64,000 nucleotides of DNA from Bradyrhizobium sp. CSS354 (GCF_029051725.1 NZ_JAACFU010000004.1:434001-498000), one strand, 5' to 3'; counted from the stretch's first letter, positions 1 to 8,876 are shown. Notes: a model not told the origin generated them from the letters alone. Made by a program: numbers and translations.

Positions 1-342
1 GTCGCCGACATGTTCTGGAACGGCATCTATCCTTTCATCGACTATTCGACCGGCGGCAGCATCGACGGGATGATCGCTGCATGCGACGGCAATCTCGCGG
101 CGATGGACAAGGACACGATCGTCATCGCCGGGCATGGCAAACCGGTCGGCAACAAAGCCGAGTTCCAGGCCTTTCGCGACATGCTCGTCGGGATCCGCGA
201 CAACGTCGCCCGCCTCAAGAAGCAGGGACGAACGCGGGATGAAACCGTTGCGGCGAAGCCGACAGCGGCCTTCGACGCGATATGGGGGCAATTCGTGATC
301 GATCCCGGCTTCTTCACCCGGCTGGTCTATCAGGGCGTTTGA
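1..342 (+). CDS. MBL-fold metallo-hydrolase, C-terminal fragment (5' end outside window)
   Basis: The frame is open from the first base and ends with TGA at 340-342, so only the last 113 codons are visible. The segment contains an AGHGKPVG stretch, which matches the late histidine loop of metallo-beta-lactamase-fold hydrolases (the last metal-ligand His). A helical C-terminal region with an R-x-Q-G-R-T sequence follows, as is common in exported MBL-fold hydrolases. The HxHxDH motif would lie upstream of the window, so substrate and signal peptide cannot be judged. It is followed 50 bp later by a hydrolase gene on the same strand, so the two may be cotranscribed. Confidence 0.7.
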   Translation, partial: VADMFWNGIYPFIDYSTGGSIDGMIAACDGNLAAMDKDTIVIAGHGKPVGNKAEFQAFRDMLVGIRDNVARLKKQGRTRDETVAAKPTAAFDAIWGQFVIDPGFFTRLVYQGV

Positions 343-392
343 AAAACGCCTCGCGGCCGTCGGCGAACTCATCGTTTTGAAAGGACATTGAC

Positions 393-1397
393 ATGGAAAC
401 CGCGGAGACCACACGCAAGCCATCGCTCCTCGATCGTCGCCGTCTCGTTCTTGGGTTGTCCGGAGCGGCTGTCGCATTTTCTTCGACAGCAGCATCCGCG
501 AAGCCGGAGCGCGACGCACACACCGCCGCTGCCTATCCGGTCACCTATCATCGAACCGCGACCGTCGACGGGATCAAGATCTTCTATCGCGAGGCGGGTC
601 CAAAGGACGCCCCGGTTGTGCTGTTGCTGCACGGCTTCCCGACCTCCTCCCACATGTTCCGCAACCTGATCCCGGCACTGGCCGACAGGTACCACGTGAT
701 CGCTCCCGACTATCCTGGATATGGCCAGAGCGAGATGCCACCGCGCGCGACATTCAAGTACACGTTCGATCGTTTCGGCGAGCTTGTCGGCGGCCTGCTC
801 GACCAGCTCGGCGTCACCCGTTATGCGATGTATGTCATGGATTACGGAGCTCCCGTGGGCTGGCGCCTCGCGCTCAAGAATCCAGAGCGCATCAGCGGCC
901 TGATCGTGCAGAACGGCAACGCCTATGATGAAGGGCTGAAGGAGTTCTGGAATCCGATCAAGCAATACTGGGCCGACGGATCCGATGGCAGCCGGCAGGC
1001 ATTGATGAAGTTGGTCACGCTGGAAACGACGAAATTCCAGTACACCGACGGCATGTCCGACGTCAGCCGGATTTCACCCGACAATTGGGTGCAGGATCAG
1101 GCGCTGCTCGACCGTCCCGGCAACAGCGAAATCCAGATGGACCTGTTCTACGACTATCGGACCAATTTGCCACTCTATCCCGCGGTACAGGCCTATTTCC
1201 GCAAGCACAAGCCGCCGACACTGATCGTCTGGGGCAAGAACGATTTCATCTTCCCGGCCGATGGCGCCCATCCCTACAAACGCGACCTGCCCCAGGTGGA
1301 ATTTCACCTCATCAACACCGGCCATTTCGCGCTCGAGGACAAGTTCGACGAAATGGTCCCGCTGATCCGCGGCTTCCTCTCCCGCAAGATCGCCTGA
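393..1397 (+). CDS. Exported alpha/beta hydrolase, haloalkane dehalogenase/epoxide hydrolase-like
   Basis: This 334-aa protein opens with a twin-arginine-type leader ([12 protein letters not shown], then a hydrophobic run ending ASA near residue 36), so Tat export is likely. The fold signature is clear: an HGFP oxyanion loop at 80-83, a nucleophile elbow VMDYGAP with Asp150 in the nucleophile position, and a TGHF motif carrying the probable catalytic His near 311. Asp rather than Ser at the elbow is characteristic of haloalkane dehalogenases and epoxide hydrolases, but the surrounding residues (M-D-Y-G-A) differ from the textbook Q/H-D-W-G-G, so the substrate is uncertain. The preceding MBL-fold gene ends 50 bp upstream. 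Confidence 0.8.
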   Translation: METAETTRKPSLLDRRRLVLGLSGAAVAFSSTAASAKPERDAHTAAAYPVTYHRTATVDGIKIFYREAGPKDAPVVLLLHGFPTSSHMFRNLIPALADRYHVIAPDYPGYGQSEMPPRATFKYTFDRFGELVGGLLDQLGVTRYAMYVMDYGAPVGWRLALKNPERISGLIVQNGNAYDEGLKEFWNPIKQYWADGSDGSRQALMKLVTLETTKFQYTDGMSDVSRISPDNWVQDQALLDRPGNSEIQMDLFYDYRTNLPLYPAVQAYFRKHKPPTLIVWGKNDFIFPADGAHPYKRDLPQVEFHLINTGHFALEDKFDEMVPLIRGFLSRKIA

Positions 1398-1499
1398 TCA
1401 TTCCGGAAGAAAATAACGGTCGGCTGCGGCGTTTGGCCCGGCTTCACAAAACTGCAATGCGCGTCCGCATAAGACGGTCTCCGTTAACAGGAGACGCAC

Positions 1500-2855
1500 A
1501 TGCGCGCGACTTTTCTTGGCACCGTCGCAACGATCATTCTCACCGCGAGCTCCGCGCTCGCGCAGAGCGAAGGTGAATTCCCCGCCAAGCTCGCCGGCCA
1601 CGTGGTGATGCCGGCTGCCACGTTCATCGACGCGCCGGCAGACGCGCCCGCCGATCTCAAGACATCCGGCAAATACACCACCGGCAAGCGGGTCGACGCG
1701 CTCGGCACGGTGATGGGCAAGTCCTATGAGCGGGCGACCGGCGTGTCGCTGCCGTTCAAGGGCCAGCCGCTGCAGGGTCATTCCGGCATCAAGACCATGC
1801 CGGACGGCACCTTCTGGGTCATCACCGACAACGGCATGGGCGCGCGCGCCAACTCGCCGGATTCGATGCTGTACCTCAACCGCTACAAGATGGATTGGGC
1901 CGGCGGCAAGATCGAGCGGCTGGAGACCGTGTTCCTGCACGATCCCAACAAAAAGGTGCCGTTCCGCATCGTGCACGAGGACACGGAGAGGCGTTATCTT
2001 ACCGGCGCCGACTTCGACACCGAGGGCTTTCAGATCATCGGCGACACCATCTGGATCGGCGACGAGTTCGGCCCTTACATCCTGAAGGCCGACAAGACCG
2101 GCAAGATCCTCGGGCTGTTCGAGACGGTCACTGACGGCAAACCGGTGCGATCGCCGGATCATTGGGCGGCGGCGACGCCGGGCGCGCCGGGCGCAACCTA
2201 CACCAACGTCAACCTGCGTCGCTCCAAGGGTTATGAGGGCTTCGCCTCCTCCAAGGACGGCAAATTCCTCTACGGCCTGCTCGAGGGCCCGCTGTGGGAT
2301 GCCGAGAAGAAGGACTGGGAGAAAGTCGACGGCAAGGAAGCCTCCCGCATCCTCGAATTCGACGTCACCGCGGAGAAGTTCACCGGTCGCTACTGGCAGT
2401 ATGTGTTCGAGCAGAACGGCAATGCCATCGGCGACTTCAACATGATCGACCCGAGCGCCGGCCTGATCATCGAGCGCGACAACGGCGAAGGCACGCCCGA
2501 CAAGGCCTGCCCACAAGGCACCCGCGGCGAGAACTGCTTCCCTGACGTGGCCAAGTTCAAGCGCGTCTACAAGATCGAGCTCACCGACGCCAATGTCGGC
2601 AAGCCCGTGCGCAAGATCGGCTATATCGACCTCCTGAAGATCAGGGATCCCGACAAGAAGGCGAAGAAGCCGCTCAATGACGGCGTCTACACCTTCCCGT
2701 TCTTCACGATCGAGAACGTCGATCGTGTCGATGAAACCCACATCATCGTCGGCAACGACAACAATCTGCCGTTCTCGTCCAGCCGCGATCCCAACAAGGC
2801 CGACGACGACGAGTTCATGCTGCTCGATGTCGCGGATTTTCTGAAGGCGAAATAA
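1500..2855 (+). CDS. Exported esterase-like protein of the phytase-like (PF13449) family
   Basis: The 451-aa product has a Sec signal peptide (cleavage after SSALA near residue 21). A beta-propeller-like phytase-like domain follows: G-H-S-G-I-K early, F-W-V-I-T-D-N-G-M-G, a G-D-E-F-G-P-Y motif, and a late G-N-D-N-N-L motif. These acidic, Asn-rich loops recur in the 'esterase-like activity of phytase' family, which is thought to act on phosphate or ester substrates in the periplasm, usually with bound calcium; the real substrate is unknown. A purine-rich RBS (aggag) lies just before the ATG. It is convergent with tonB, and a perfect hairpin separates the two genes. Confidence 0.8.
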   Translation: MRATFLGTVATIILTASSALAQSEGEFPAKLAGHVVMPAATFIDAPADAPADLKTSGKYTTGKRVDALGTVMGKSYERATGVSLPFKGQPLQGHSGIKTMPDGTFWVITDNGMGARANSPDSMLYLNRYKMDWAGGKIERLETVFLHDPNKKVPFRIVHEDTERRYLTGADFDTEGFQIIGDTIWIGDEFGPYILKADKTGKILGLFETVTDGKPVRSPDHWAAATPGAPGATYTNVNLRRSKGYEGFASSKDGKFLYGLLEGPLWDAEKKDWEKVDGKEASRILEFDVTAEKFTGRYWQYVFEQNGNAIGDFNMIDPSAGLIIERDNGEGTPDKACPQGTRGENCFPDVAKFKRVYKIELTDANVGKPVRKIGYIDLLKIRDPDKKAKKPLNDGVYTFPFFTIENVDRVDETHIIVGNDNNLPFSSSRDPNKADDDEFMLLDVADFLKAK

Positions 2856-2876
2856 GCTGACGCTCTCTCAATGCGG

Positions 2877-2905
2877 GTCATGCCCCGGTCAAGCCGGGGC
2901 ATGAC
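2877..2905. terminator. Perfect 12-bp hairpin between convergent genes
   Basis: Arms 2877-2888 and 2894-2905 are perfectly complementary (GTCATGCCCCGG and its complement) with a 5-nt loop. It lies between the 3' ends of the phytase-like gene and tonB and could terminate both transcripts, although no T-run follows. The arm sequence resembles the outer arms of the larger repeat at 17835-17938, so it may be a member of a dispersed palindrome family. Confidence 0.6.
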
Positions 2906-2915
2906 AGCGGAGGGC

Positions 2916-3746
2916 TTATCGCACCGTAAACTCCACCGGAATCGTAAAGCTCATCACGCCGTTCCTGATCTCGTCCGGGATCGGCGGAAATGGCGAGGCC
3001 TGGCGGGCCATCGACATGGCCTGGGCGTCGAACGCGGCAACACCGGACGAGCCACTGAGCCGGCTCGACGTGACCTGTCCGCTGCGGCTGAGGGTGAAGC
3101 TGAGCCTGGCAACGCCGCGCTGACCGCCGCCGCCGGACGGATATTGGTGGAAGCGCATCAGATGCGCGCGAACCCGCTGATTATAGGATGCGATCACGGA
3201 GGCCACCGCGCCGGCGCTCATCGCGGATGCCATCGGCGCCTCACGCTCGGCCCGCGGCGGAGCGCTGGTGCGCGGTGCGGGCATCGCCTCCGACGGCTTC
3301 CTGGCCTCGCGGCGGACCAGCTTCGGCTTCGCCGGCGCAGGCTTTTCCACCGGCACGATTTTCGCCGGCTCGGGCTTCGCCGGTGTCGGCTCGAGCTTCT
3401 GCTCCGGCGGCGCGACGACGTCCGGCTTCTCCTGCGGCGGTGTCGGCGCGATGGTGTCCTCGGCGGCCTGCTGCTGCACCGGCTCCGGCGGCGAGGCGTC
3501 GGCCTCCTGCATCACCGGTCCCGGCGCGACGTCGTCCTGCACCGAATGCGGTGCCGACGTCACCGGCGCCATATCGATCATGATCGCCGGCAGGCTGACG
3601 CCCCGCTCGGGCTGCGATTTGAGCCAGTTCGTCGCAAGAAGCGCGGCCGCGACGTGCAACGCCACGATCACCGCGGCCGCTACGCTCCATCGTGCCCCCT
3701 CGCGCTCGCCGAGCGGCTCGTGCAGAGCAAAGGCGTTCGCGGCCAT
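2916..3746 (-). CDS. tonB: TonB-family energy transducer of the heme-uptake system
   Basis: The 276-aa product has the TonB layout: a short cytoplasmic N-terminus, one membrane anchor at about residues 21-40, a long Pro/Lys/Glu-rich periplasmic spacer (about 75-160), and a C-terminal TonB domain with Y-P-x-G...G-x-A-x-L-x-F-x-L-x-R-x-G. It transmits proton-motive energy from ExbB-ExbD to outer-membrane receptors. It is the last gene of the run hmuR - heme monooxygenase - hutX - exbB - exbD - tonB; its start overlaps the exbD stop. Its location implies dedication to the heme receptor, although such TonB proteins can serve other receptors too. Confidence 0.9.
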   Translation of the reverse strand: MAANAFALHEPLGEREGARWSVAAAVIVALHVAAALLATNWLKSQPERGVSLPAIMIDMAPVTSAPHSVQDDVAPGPVMQEADASPPEPVQQQAAEDTIAPTPPQEKPDVVAPPEQKLEPTPAKPEPAKIVPVEKPAPAKPKLVRREARKPSEAMPAPRTSAPPRAEREAPMASAMSAGAVASVIASYNQRVRAHLMRFHQYPSGGGGQRGVARLSFTLSRSGQVTSSRLSGSSGVAAFDAQAMSMARQASPFPPIPDEIRNGVMSFTIPVEFTVR

Positions 3747-4192
3747 CAGTTGCGTCCATCGAGGCCGACCAGCGCAACCTTCAAATAGCCGGCGTTGCGC
3801 AAGGCGTTCATCACCTCCATCAGGTCGCCATAGGAGACGGCCTTGTCGGCGCGCAGATAGATGCGCTCGTCCTTGCGGCCGTTGGTGGCGGCATAGAGCG
3901 AGGTGCCGAGCGCATCGCTGGCGACCACGTTCTCGCCGACCGCGATCGAGAGATCCGGCTTCACGGTGAGGAAGACCGGCTTGTCCGGCCGCGGTGCCGG
4001 CTCGGCCGCGGTCGCCGGCAGTTCGACCCCGATGTCGACGGTGGCAAGTGGGGCAGCCACCATGAAGATGATCAGCAGCACCAGCATCACGTCGATGAAC
4101 GGCGTGACGTTGATCTCATGGGTGACGTCGAGATCATCCGGATCGCCGCACTTGAGCGGCGATCCGGACCGTGCGCCGAGCTTCGCGGCCAT
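3746..4192 (-). CDS. exbD: Biopolymer transport protein ExbD
   Basis: This 148-aa protein has the ExbD/TolR form: a short cytoplasmic head, one transmembrane helix at about 25-48 preceded by the conserved I-N-V-T-P-F-I-D-V motif, whose Asp is the proton-carrying residue in this family, and a periplasmic domain of about 95 residues. With ExbB it forms the inner-membrane proton channel that energises TonB. It starts 3 bp after exbB and overlaps tonB by 1 bp, so the three are translationally coupled. The N-terminal segment before the helix is slightly longer than usual and carries one Cys. Confidence 0.93.
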   Translation of the reverse strand: MAAKLGARSGSPLKCGDPDDLDVTHEINVTPFIDVMLVLLIIFMVAAPLATVDIGVELPATAAEPAPRPDKPVFLTVKPDLSIAVGENVVASDALGTSLYAATNGRKDERIYLRADKAVSYGDLMEVMNALRNAGYLKVALVGLDGRN

Positions 4193-4195
4193 GGC

Positions 4196-4975
4196 CTACT
4201 CCGCCGCCCGCGCCATGCGGAACTCTCTGTGGTCGCGCTGCCGGCTCACCAGCAGCATGAGCTGCGCCGAGGCATCGCCCAGCAGCGCCCGGTAGTTGGC
4301 GATGCCGCGGACGAGGTGATTGTAGATCACGACCGCCGGAATCGCGGCGACGAGGCCGAGCGCGGTCGCGAGCAGCGCTTCCGCGATACCGGGCGCGACC
4401 ACTGCGAGGCTCGTGGTGTGGCTCTCGGAGATACCGATGAAGGAATTCATGATGCCCCAAACCGTGCCGAACAGGCCGACGAACGGCGCCGTGGCGCCGA
4501 TGGTCGCGAGCACGCCGGTGCCGCGCGCGATCTGCCGCGACATCGCGGCTTCGACCCGCTCCAACCGCAGCGCGACGCGCTCCTGAAGGCCGTCGTCCAG
4601 GATGCCGCCGGAGAGCTCTGCTTCCTTCGCGCAGGACTGGATGAGCTGGGCGACGGCGTCATGTGCGTCGCCGGTCTGTTCTGCCGCCTCGATCAGCTTG
4701 ATGTTGCCTTCGAGCGCGCGCGTCCGCTGCAAGGCGAGCGCGCCTTTGCGGCGTAGTTCGATGGACTTGGCGAGCCAGACCGTCCACGTCACCAGCGAGG
4801 CGATGGCGAGCCCCACCATCACCGTCTTCACGATGATATCGGCGCCGAGGAACATGCCCCAGGGCGACAAATTGCGCGGCAACAGCGCTTCGTCGATCGC
4901 GAAAGCTGGAGTCGGTGCGAGCGCCGCCAGCAGGATGGATCCAATCATGTGCCGAAGGCTGGAAATGCTTCGCAT
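4196..4975 (-). CDS. exbB: TonB-system energizer ExbB
   Basis: The 259-aa product belongs to the MotA/TolQ/ExbB family. It has an N-terminal hydrophobic leader (about 10-26), a first membrane span at about 48-70, a long cytoplasmic loop, and two C-terminal spans containing G-L-F-G-T-V-W-G-I-M-N-S-F and the A-L-x-A-T-A-L-G-L-x-x-A-I-P-A signature. It is the pentameric scaffold of the ExbB-ExbD motor. In the corrected frame the hutX stop lies 27 bp upstream; in the uncorrected frame the broken hutX would overlap the exbB start. Confidence 0.92.
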   Translation of the reverse strand: MRSISSLRHMIGSILLAALAPTPAFAIDEALLPRNLSPWGMFLGADIIVKTVMVGLAIASLVTWTVWLAKSIELRRKGALALQRTRALEGNIKLIEAAEQTGDAHDAVAQLIQSCAKEAELSGGILDDGLQERVALRLERVEAAMSRQIARGTGVLATIGATAPFVGLFGTVWGIMNSFIGISESHTTSLAVVAPGIAEALLATALGLVAAIPAVVIYNHLVRGIANYRALLGDASAQLMLLVSRQRDHREFRMARAAE

Positions 4976-5002
4976 GCCTGATCTCCCGACAGACAGAGAA
5001 AG

Positions 5003-5520
5003 CTACGCGGCCGGCGCGGCCGTGCGATCCGCAAGCTGCCGGAACCGCACAAGCTGGTCCGCACGCAGCGCCCGAGTCTCGTCGCGCCCGACGAAGACCT
5101 TGAACATGATGCCGCCGTCCGCATTGACAAAGGCGACGAAGGCGGAAGTCTTGCCATGAACGGACGCTCGACGAAAGCAACGGCCGCACAGCGCTCGTGG
5201 CGGAGATGGCCGTGCAAGCCCTTCGGCTGCATCAGGTTGAAATAGCCGCGGCCGATCTCGCCTGCCGGGATCGCGCCGGTGAACTCGAAGATCGCATCGT
5301 CCGTATGAACGATCAGCGTCACCTCGCCCCACGCGGCGATGTCTTGCATGGCAGCGACGAAATGCTCGCCGCCACCCACCCGAACCATCGACGACGGCAG
5401 CGCCTCGATCACCGCGCGCGGCGTGACCTTGCGCTCGCGCGCGACGTCCTCGATCACCGCGCCGGGATTGTCGGCCATATACGCATTGAGATCGGCGAGA
5501 TCGGTGCTCAGCATGTCCAA
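5003..5520 (-). pseudogene. hutX: hutX-type heme utilization cytosolic carrier, single-base frameshift
   Basis: Two adjacent minus-strand frames together encode one HutX-like protein of about 172 aa. The first, from ATG at 5520, gives MLSTDLADLNAYM...GEVTLIVHTDDAIFEFTG and continues to VERPFM. The family-like end (GKTSAFVAFVNADGGIMFKV and onward, to stop at 5003) lies in the neighbouring frame. Restoring one C in the CC at 5154-5155 (plus strand) joins them as PFMGKTSAFV. Uncorrected, the frame runs on to 4945 as Arg/Ser-rich nonsense that overlaps exbB. HutX-type proteins bind heme in the cytosol and hand it to degradation enzymes. This is either a real lesion or a sequencing error in a short homopolymer; the rest looks under selection. 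Confidence 0.8.
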
Positions 5521-5543
5521 CTCCTCTCGTGCTTCGCGCTGCC

Positions 5544-5876
5544 TCAGGCAGCCGCGGCCTTGCGCTCGCTCTGGATCACCTCGAAACCTTCGAACTTGGG
5601 ATGGCCGAGATAGAGGCTCTCGCCGGTCGGATTGTCGGCGCGGGCATGGGCACGACGAAACTGGTCCGAGCGCGTCCAGGCCTCGAACGCCGCCTTGTCG
5701 ACCCAGGTGGTGTGCGAGGAGTAGAGCGTGTGGTCCTCGGCCTCGGGACCTTTCAAGAGATGAAACTCGACGAAGCCCGGCATGCTGCCGAGATAGGATT
5801 CGCGGGTAGCCCAGACGGTTTCGAACGCGGTCTCCGCGCCGTTCTTCACCTGAAAACGGTTCATGGCGATAAACAT
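5544..5876 (-). CDS. Heme-degrading monooxygenase, IsdG/HmuQ/HmuD-like (ABM fold)
   Basis: This 110-aa protein is a single antibiotic-biosynthesis-monooxygenase domain. It starts MFIAMNRFQVKNG, has W-A-T-R-E-S-Y-L near residue 23, a G-F-V-E-F-H-L-L strand, and a T-x-W motif before the second helix, closely following IsdG-type heme oxygenases. Bradyrhizobium HmuQ and HmuD are experimentally known heme-degrading enzymes of this family encoded next to hmuR; I cannot tell which of the two this is, so no symbol is given. It lies between hmuR and hutX, and would open the heme ring to release iron after import. Confidence 0.85.
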   Translation of the reverse strand: MFIAMNRFQVKNGAETAFETVWATRESYLGSMPGFVEFHLLKGPEAEDHTLYSSHTTWVDKAAFEAWTRSDQFRRAHARADNPTGESLYLGHPKFEGFEVIQSERKAAAA

Positions 5877-5942
5877 TTAACTCTTCTCCTGTCAGTCATG
5901 CAGATCGGCGAACGCCGACCGGGTCTTCAGAACGCGCCGAAA

Positions 5943-5965
5943 CCACGCCGGGGACATCGGCGTGG
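5943..5965 (-). other. Hairpin in the hmuR / heme monooxygenase intergenic gap
   Basis: An 8-bp stem (CCACGCCG with its complement) and a 7-nt loop occupy the 133-bp gap between the hmuR stop and the next gene. It has no T-run. It could mark mRNA processing or partial termination that sets the ratio of receptor to downstream products; nothing in the sequence decides this. Confidence 0.35.
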
Positions 5966-6009
5966 CTTTGGAGGCCGATGCGGCCCCCCATCGGGATCGC
6001 CGGCAGTCG

Positions 6010-8406
6010 TTAGGTACCGCCAAAGTGGTACTTGAGGCCTCCCTTGATCACGAGCCCGGCGCCGGCGCTCGCCCATTTCACGTCGTTTTGCGTATCGCCG
6101 GTACTGCCGACCGGAATGGCGTAAGGCCGGTAGTACCGGTTGAAGAGATTCTCGACCGAGAAATTGAGCGTGAGGTCCGACGTCGGCTGATATTGGGCAT
6201 AGAGATTCACGAGATCGTACGACGTCGCCGGAGTGTAGCTCCGTGGGATGTCGTAATTGGCGATGGCCGATGTCCACATCACCGAGAGGATCAGGGTTCG
6301 GTCGAGCAGGCGCACGCCGGCCGTCGTGGTGATCTTCTGCGGTGGAACGCTGTACAGGCCAAACCCCGTCTGCAGGTTCTTGCCATTTTGATAAGTGCCG
6401 GAGAGACCGAGGAACCAGAGGTTTGCGTCGTACATCGCCTCGGCTTCCAAGCCCTGAATGCGCGCCGACGCCACGTTCTGATATTGCAGGAACGGCAGCA
6501 CGGTGATGGTCGGTGCCGGCGGCGGACCGGTGGGAACGACCAGGGGATTTCCGTAGGCGACCTGATCGATGAAGTCCGTTATGTCGTTGCGGAATACGTT
6601 GATCTTGCCGCGCAGCGTATCACCCGGAGTGAACAGGTCATTCTTCTTGATGTTGAAGCCGATCTCCTTGTTCTTGCCGACCTCGGGCCGCAGGTTCGGA
6701 TTGGGCACGAAGCAGAAAGTCGAATCCGCGCCCGGTCCCGGCGTGCCTGACGGACAGCGGAAGAAGGAGTCGTTGATCGTGGCACCCGAATGCGGCCCGC
6801 TGACCAGCGTCTCCGTGATCGATGGAGCGCGATAGCCTTCGGCATAGCTGACATACGGCGTCACGACCGCGGTGGGAACAAGCGCAACCGTGATCTTCGG
6901 CGACAGGCGATCGCCGCCGGACGACGAGGAAGCCGAGGAAAGCTGATAATTGTCGTACCGGAGCGCGCCGATCACCTCGAGCATCGAGGTATAATTCGCC
7001 TTCCACTGCACGAAACCGCCAGACACCGTGCGCTGACCGCCGGGCGTCGTGACCTCCGACGTGCCGGTCGTGTCGCGCGACGATACCTTGTCCTGGAACG
7101 CGTCCAGTCCGTAGGTCAACGCGTGACGCCAGCTTCCGGTCTCGAAGCGCGACGTGTTGTGCACGTCGACACCAATCGTGTCGAGCAGATATCCGCGATT
7201 ACTGCCGATACAGCCCGACACGGCATTTCCAGGCACGCCGCCGCAATAGACCGACGGCGTTACGCTCGTATGCGCGCTCTTGACCTGATCGTTCTCGGTG
7301 CGATTCCAGTACACCTTCGCGTCCCAGTCGACCCATGGATTGTCCGGCTGTGAATATTTCCAGCCGAGCGTCGTGGTGTAGTTCTTGACATTGGATGCGT
7401 AGATCGACGTGCCGCCGAGATTGTTGGTGCCGTTCGCATTGGTCGAGTTGGGATCACCGGCGCGCCGTGGCGGCTGGCCCACGCGGTAGATGTCTTCCTG
7501 GAAGATCGTGCCGAGCTTGACTTCGTGCCCGTCCGCAGGCCGCACCGTCAGCTTGGCGATGCCGCTCGTGAGGCGGTTGCCCGTATTGGCAACCTCGAAG
7601 CCCGTGCCGTCCTTGTAGTTCTCCTGCGTGGAGTAGGTGCCGCCGGCGAACACGTCGACATCCGGGTTGACGCGGACGCCGCCGAAGGCTGAGCCGAGCG
7701 CACGCCCGTAATTGCTACCAAGGATGGTCTTGACGTCCACGCCCCATCGCTCTCCCGCGCGCACGACATCCTCGATGTCCTTGGTACGGAACGACGCCAC
7801 ACCTCCGATCGCACCGGAGCCGTAGATGTTGGCGGTGGGGCCACGGACGATGTCGATGCCGCCGATCAGCTCGGGATTGAGGAAGAACGAGCCGTTTGCG
7901 AAATGACCGGTCCGCTGATAGTTCTGCCGCGCGCCGTCGACGACGACAGCGACACGGCCGAAATCCTGCAAGCCGCGGATGTTGATCGAGGTCGACGGCT
8001 CGTCGCCGCGATTCTGAACCCACACGCCCGGCACGTTGTAGATGAGATCGCCGACAGTACTGGCCTGCCGCGCCTCGATCTGCGCCGACGTCACGACGCT
8101 GACCGGCGCAAGCGCATCGACGGCACGCTCCTCGGTCTTTGAGGCCGCGGCCGTGATGGTGTCGAGCGCTTGAACGGGCGCGACGCCGCCGGCCTGGGCG
8201 CGGGCGTTCATGACATCGGGCGCCGCCTGCTGCGCGAGCTGCGGCTTGGGCTGCTTGCGCTTGGCCTGCTTCGGCCGCTCCGGCGACACACTCTCGGCTT
8301 GCGGCTGAGCAGTCTGCGCGAGGCCGCTCTCCGTCACCAATGCCGCAATTGAAACCACCGACGCGCCCAAAATAAGGGCGCGCGAATACCTAGCCCCGTC
8401 AGCCAT
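6010..8406 (-). CDS. hmuR: TonB-dependent heme receptor HmuR
   Basis: A 798-aa outer-membrane receptor. After a signal peptide (about 1-32) and a Lys/Pro/Gln-rich linker comes a TonB-box-like LDTITAAASK. The plug domain follows with NVPGVWVQNRG, INIRGLQDFGRV and DIVRGPTANIYGSGAIGG. The 22-strand barrel carries the hemoglobin/heme-receptor signatures YAEGYRAPSITE and FVPNPNLRPE. It imports heme across the outer membrane using TonB energy. An in-frame TTG at 8463 would add 19 residues; ATG at 8406 is preferred because the signal peptide begins there. It is divergent from hemP-hmuTUV and heads the minus-strand heme run. Confidence 0.92.
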   Translation of the reverse strand: MADGARYSRALILGASVVSIAALVTESGLAQTAQPQAESVSPERPKQAKRKQPKPQLAQQAAPDVMNARAQAGGVAPVQALDTITAAASKTEERAVDALAPVSVVTSAQIEARQASTVGDLIYNVPGVWVQNRGDEPSTSINIRGLQDFGRVAVVVDGARQNYQRTGHFANGSFFLNPELIGGIDIVRGPTANIYGSGAIGGVASFRTKDIEDVVRAGERWGVDVKTILGSNYGRALGSAFGGVRVNPDVDVFAGGTYSTQENYKDGTGFEVANTGNRLTSGIAKLTVRPADGHEVKLGTIFQEDIYRVGQPPRRAGDPNSTNANGTNNLGGTSIYASNVKNYTTTLGWKYSQPDNPWVDWDAKVYWNRTENDQVKSAHTSVTPSVYCGGVPGNAVSGCIGSNRGYLLDTIGVDVHNTSRFETGSWRHALTYGLDAFQDKVSSRDTTGTSEVTTPGGQRTVSGGFVQWKANYTSMLEVIGALRYDNYQLSSASSSSGGDRLSPKITVALVPTAVVTPYVSYAEGYRAPSITETLVSGPHSGATINDSFFRCPSGTPGPGADSTFCFVPNPNLRPEVGKNKEIGFNIKKNDLFTPGDTLRGKINVFRNDITDFIDQVAYGNPLVVPTGPPPAPTITVLPFLQYQNVASARIQGLEAEAMYDANLWFLGLSGTYQNGKNLQTGFGLYSVPPQKITTTAGVRLLDRTLILSVMWTSAIANYDIPRSYTPATSYDLVNLYAQYQPTSDLTLNFSVENLFNRYYRPYAIPVGSTGDTQNDVKWASAGAGLVIKGGLKYHFGGT

Positions 8407-8496
8407 ATCAGCCCCAGCCTGCACTTCACTTTTTGGAGTCTTTTGGCTGGCGTGCGTTCGCAAAGCGAACGACTGGCTGGCTGATGTTCTCGAGAC

Positions 8497-8513
8497 GCGG
8501 ACAAGCTGTCCGC
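8497..8513. other. 7-bp hairpin in the hmuR-hemP intergenic region
   Basis: GCGGACA and TGTCCGC flank a 3-nt loop, within the probable leader of hmuR. It may be an operator or a leader structure; there is no direct evidence for either. Confidence 0.3.
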
Positions 8514-8567
8514 TGCCTTAATTGGTTACGTGGCCACACTTCGACGGTCAATGACATCAGGTTGCAG

Positions 8568-8584
8568 TTTATATCGATTGTAAA
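8568..8584. promoter_or_regulatory. AT-rich palindrome TTTA-N9-TAAA, candidate iron control element
   Basis: TTTATATCGATTGTAAA is an imperfect 17-bp palindrome in the 257-bp region between divergent hmuR and hemP. Iron-regulated Bradyrhizobium promoters, hmuR among them, carry an Irr-bound iron control element with TTTA...TAAA outer halves as I recall it. The outer bases and length here fit, but the inner bases do not match a strict GAA-N3-TTC core. The assignment rests on position and symmetry. Confidence 0.4.
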
Positions 8585-8663
8585 TCGTCGCCGTTGGAAT
8601 GCGCTACCCGCCGCTTATACAAGCAAGACGCATCTGAAATTTCGAAAGCGCATCACACCTACC

Positions 8664-8870
8664 ATGTCAGCAACGTCCGGAGACAGCGGCGGCGATGCGG
8701 CAGGGCCGACACAAAGCCCTTCCGCAACAACGAGAACCCTCATTATGCGAGGGAGCCGGATCGACAGCCGCGAGCTGTTTGCGGCCGAGCGCGAGATCAT
8801 CATCGCGCATGGCGAGGACAATTATCGCCTTCGTTTGACCTCGCAGAACAAGCTGATCCTGACGAAGTAA
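8664..8870 (+). CDS. hemP: Hemin uptake protein HemP
   Basis: The 68-aa product ends with the HemP signature: I-D-S-R-E-L-F, then E-I-I-I-A-H-G-E-D-N-Y-R-L-R-L-T, then KLILTK at the C-terminus. HemP/HmuP proteins are small regulators or accessories of heme uptake; in Bradyrhizobium HmuP is known to coactivate hmuR transcription. The ATG at 8664 is chosen, but the second ATG at 8745 (41 aa) already includes the whole conserved core, and the intervening Ser/Thr/Gly-rich part is not conserved. It lies 6 bp before hmuT and is transcribed with it. Confidence 0.82.
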   Translation: MSATSGDSGGDAAGPTQSPSATTRTLIMRGSRIDSRELFAAEREIIIAHGEDNYRLRLTSQNKLILTK

Positions 8871-8876
8871 CCTGCA

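Noticed and set aside
4945..5002. Extended C-terminus of the uncorrected hutX frame
   Set aside because: It is Arg/Ser/Cys-rich, overlaps exbB and does not match the family; the other frame does.
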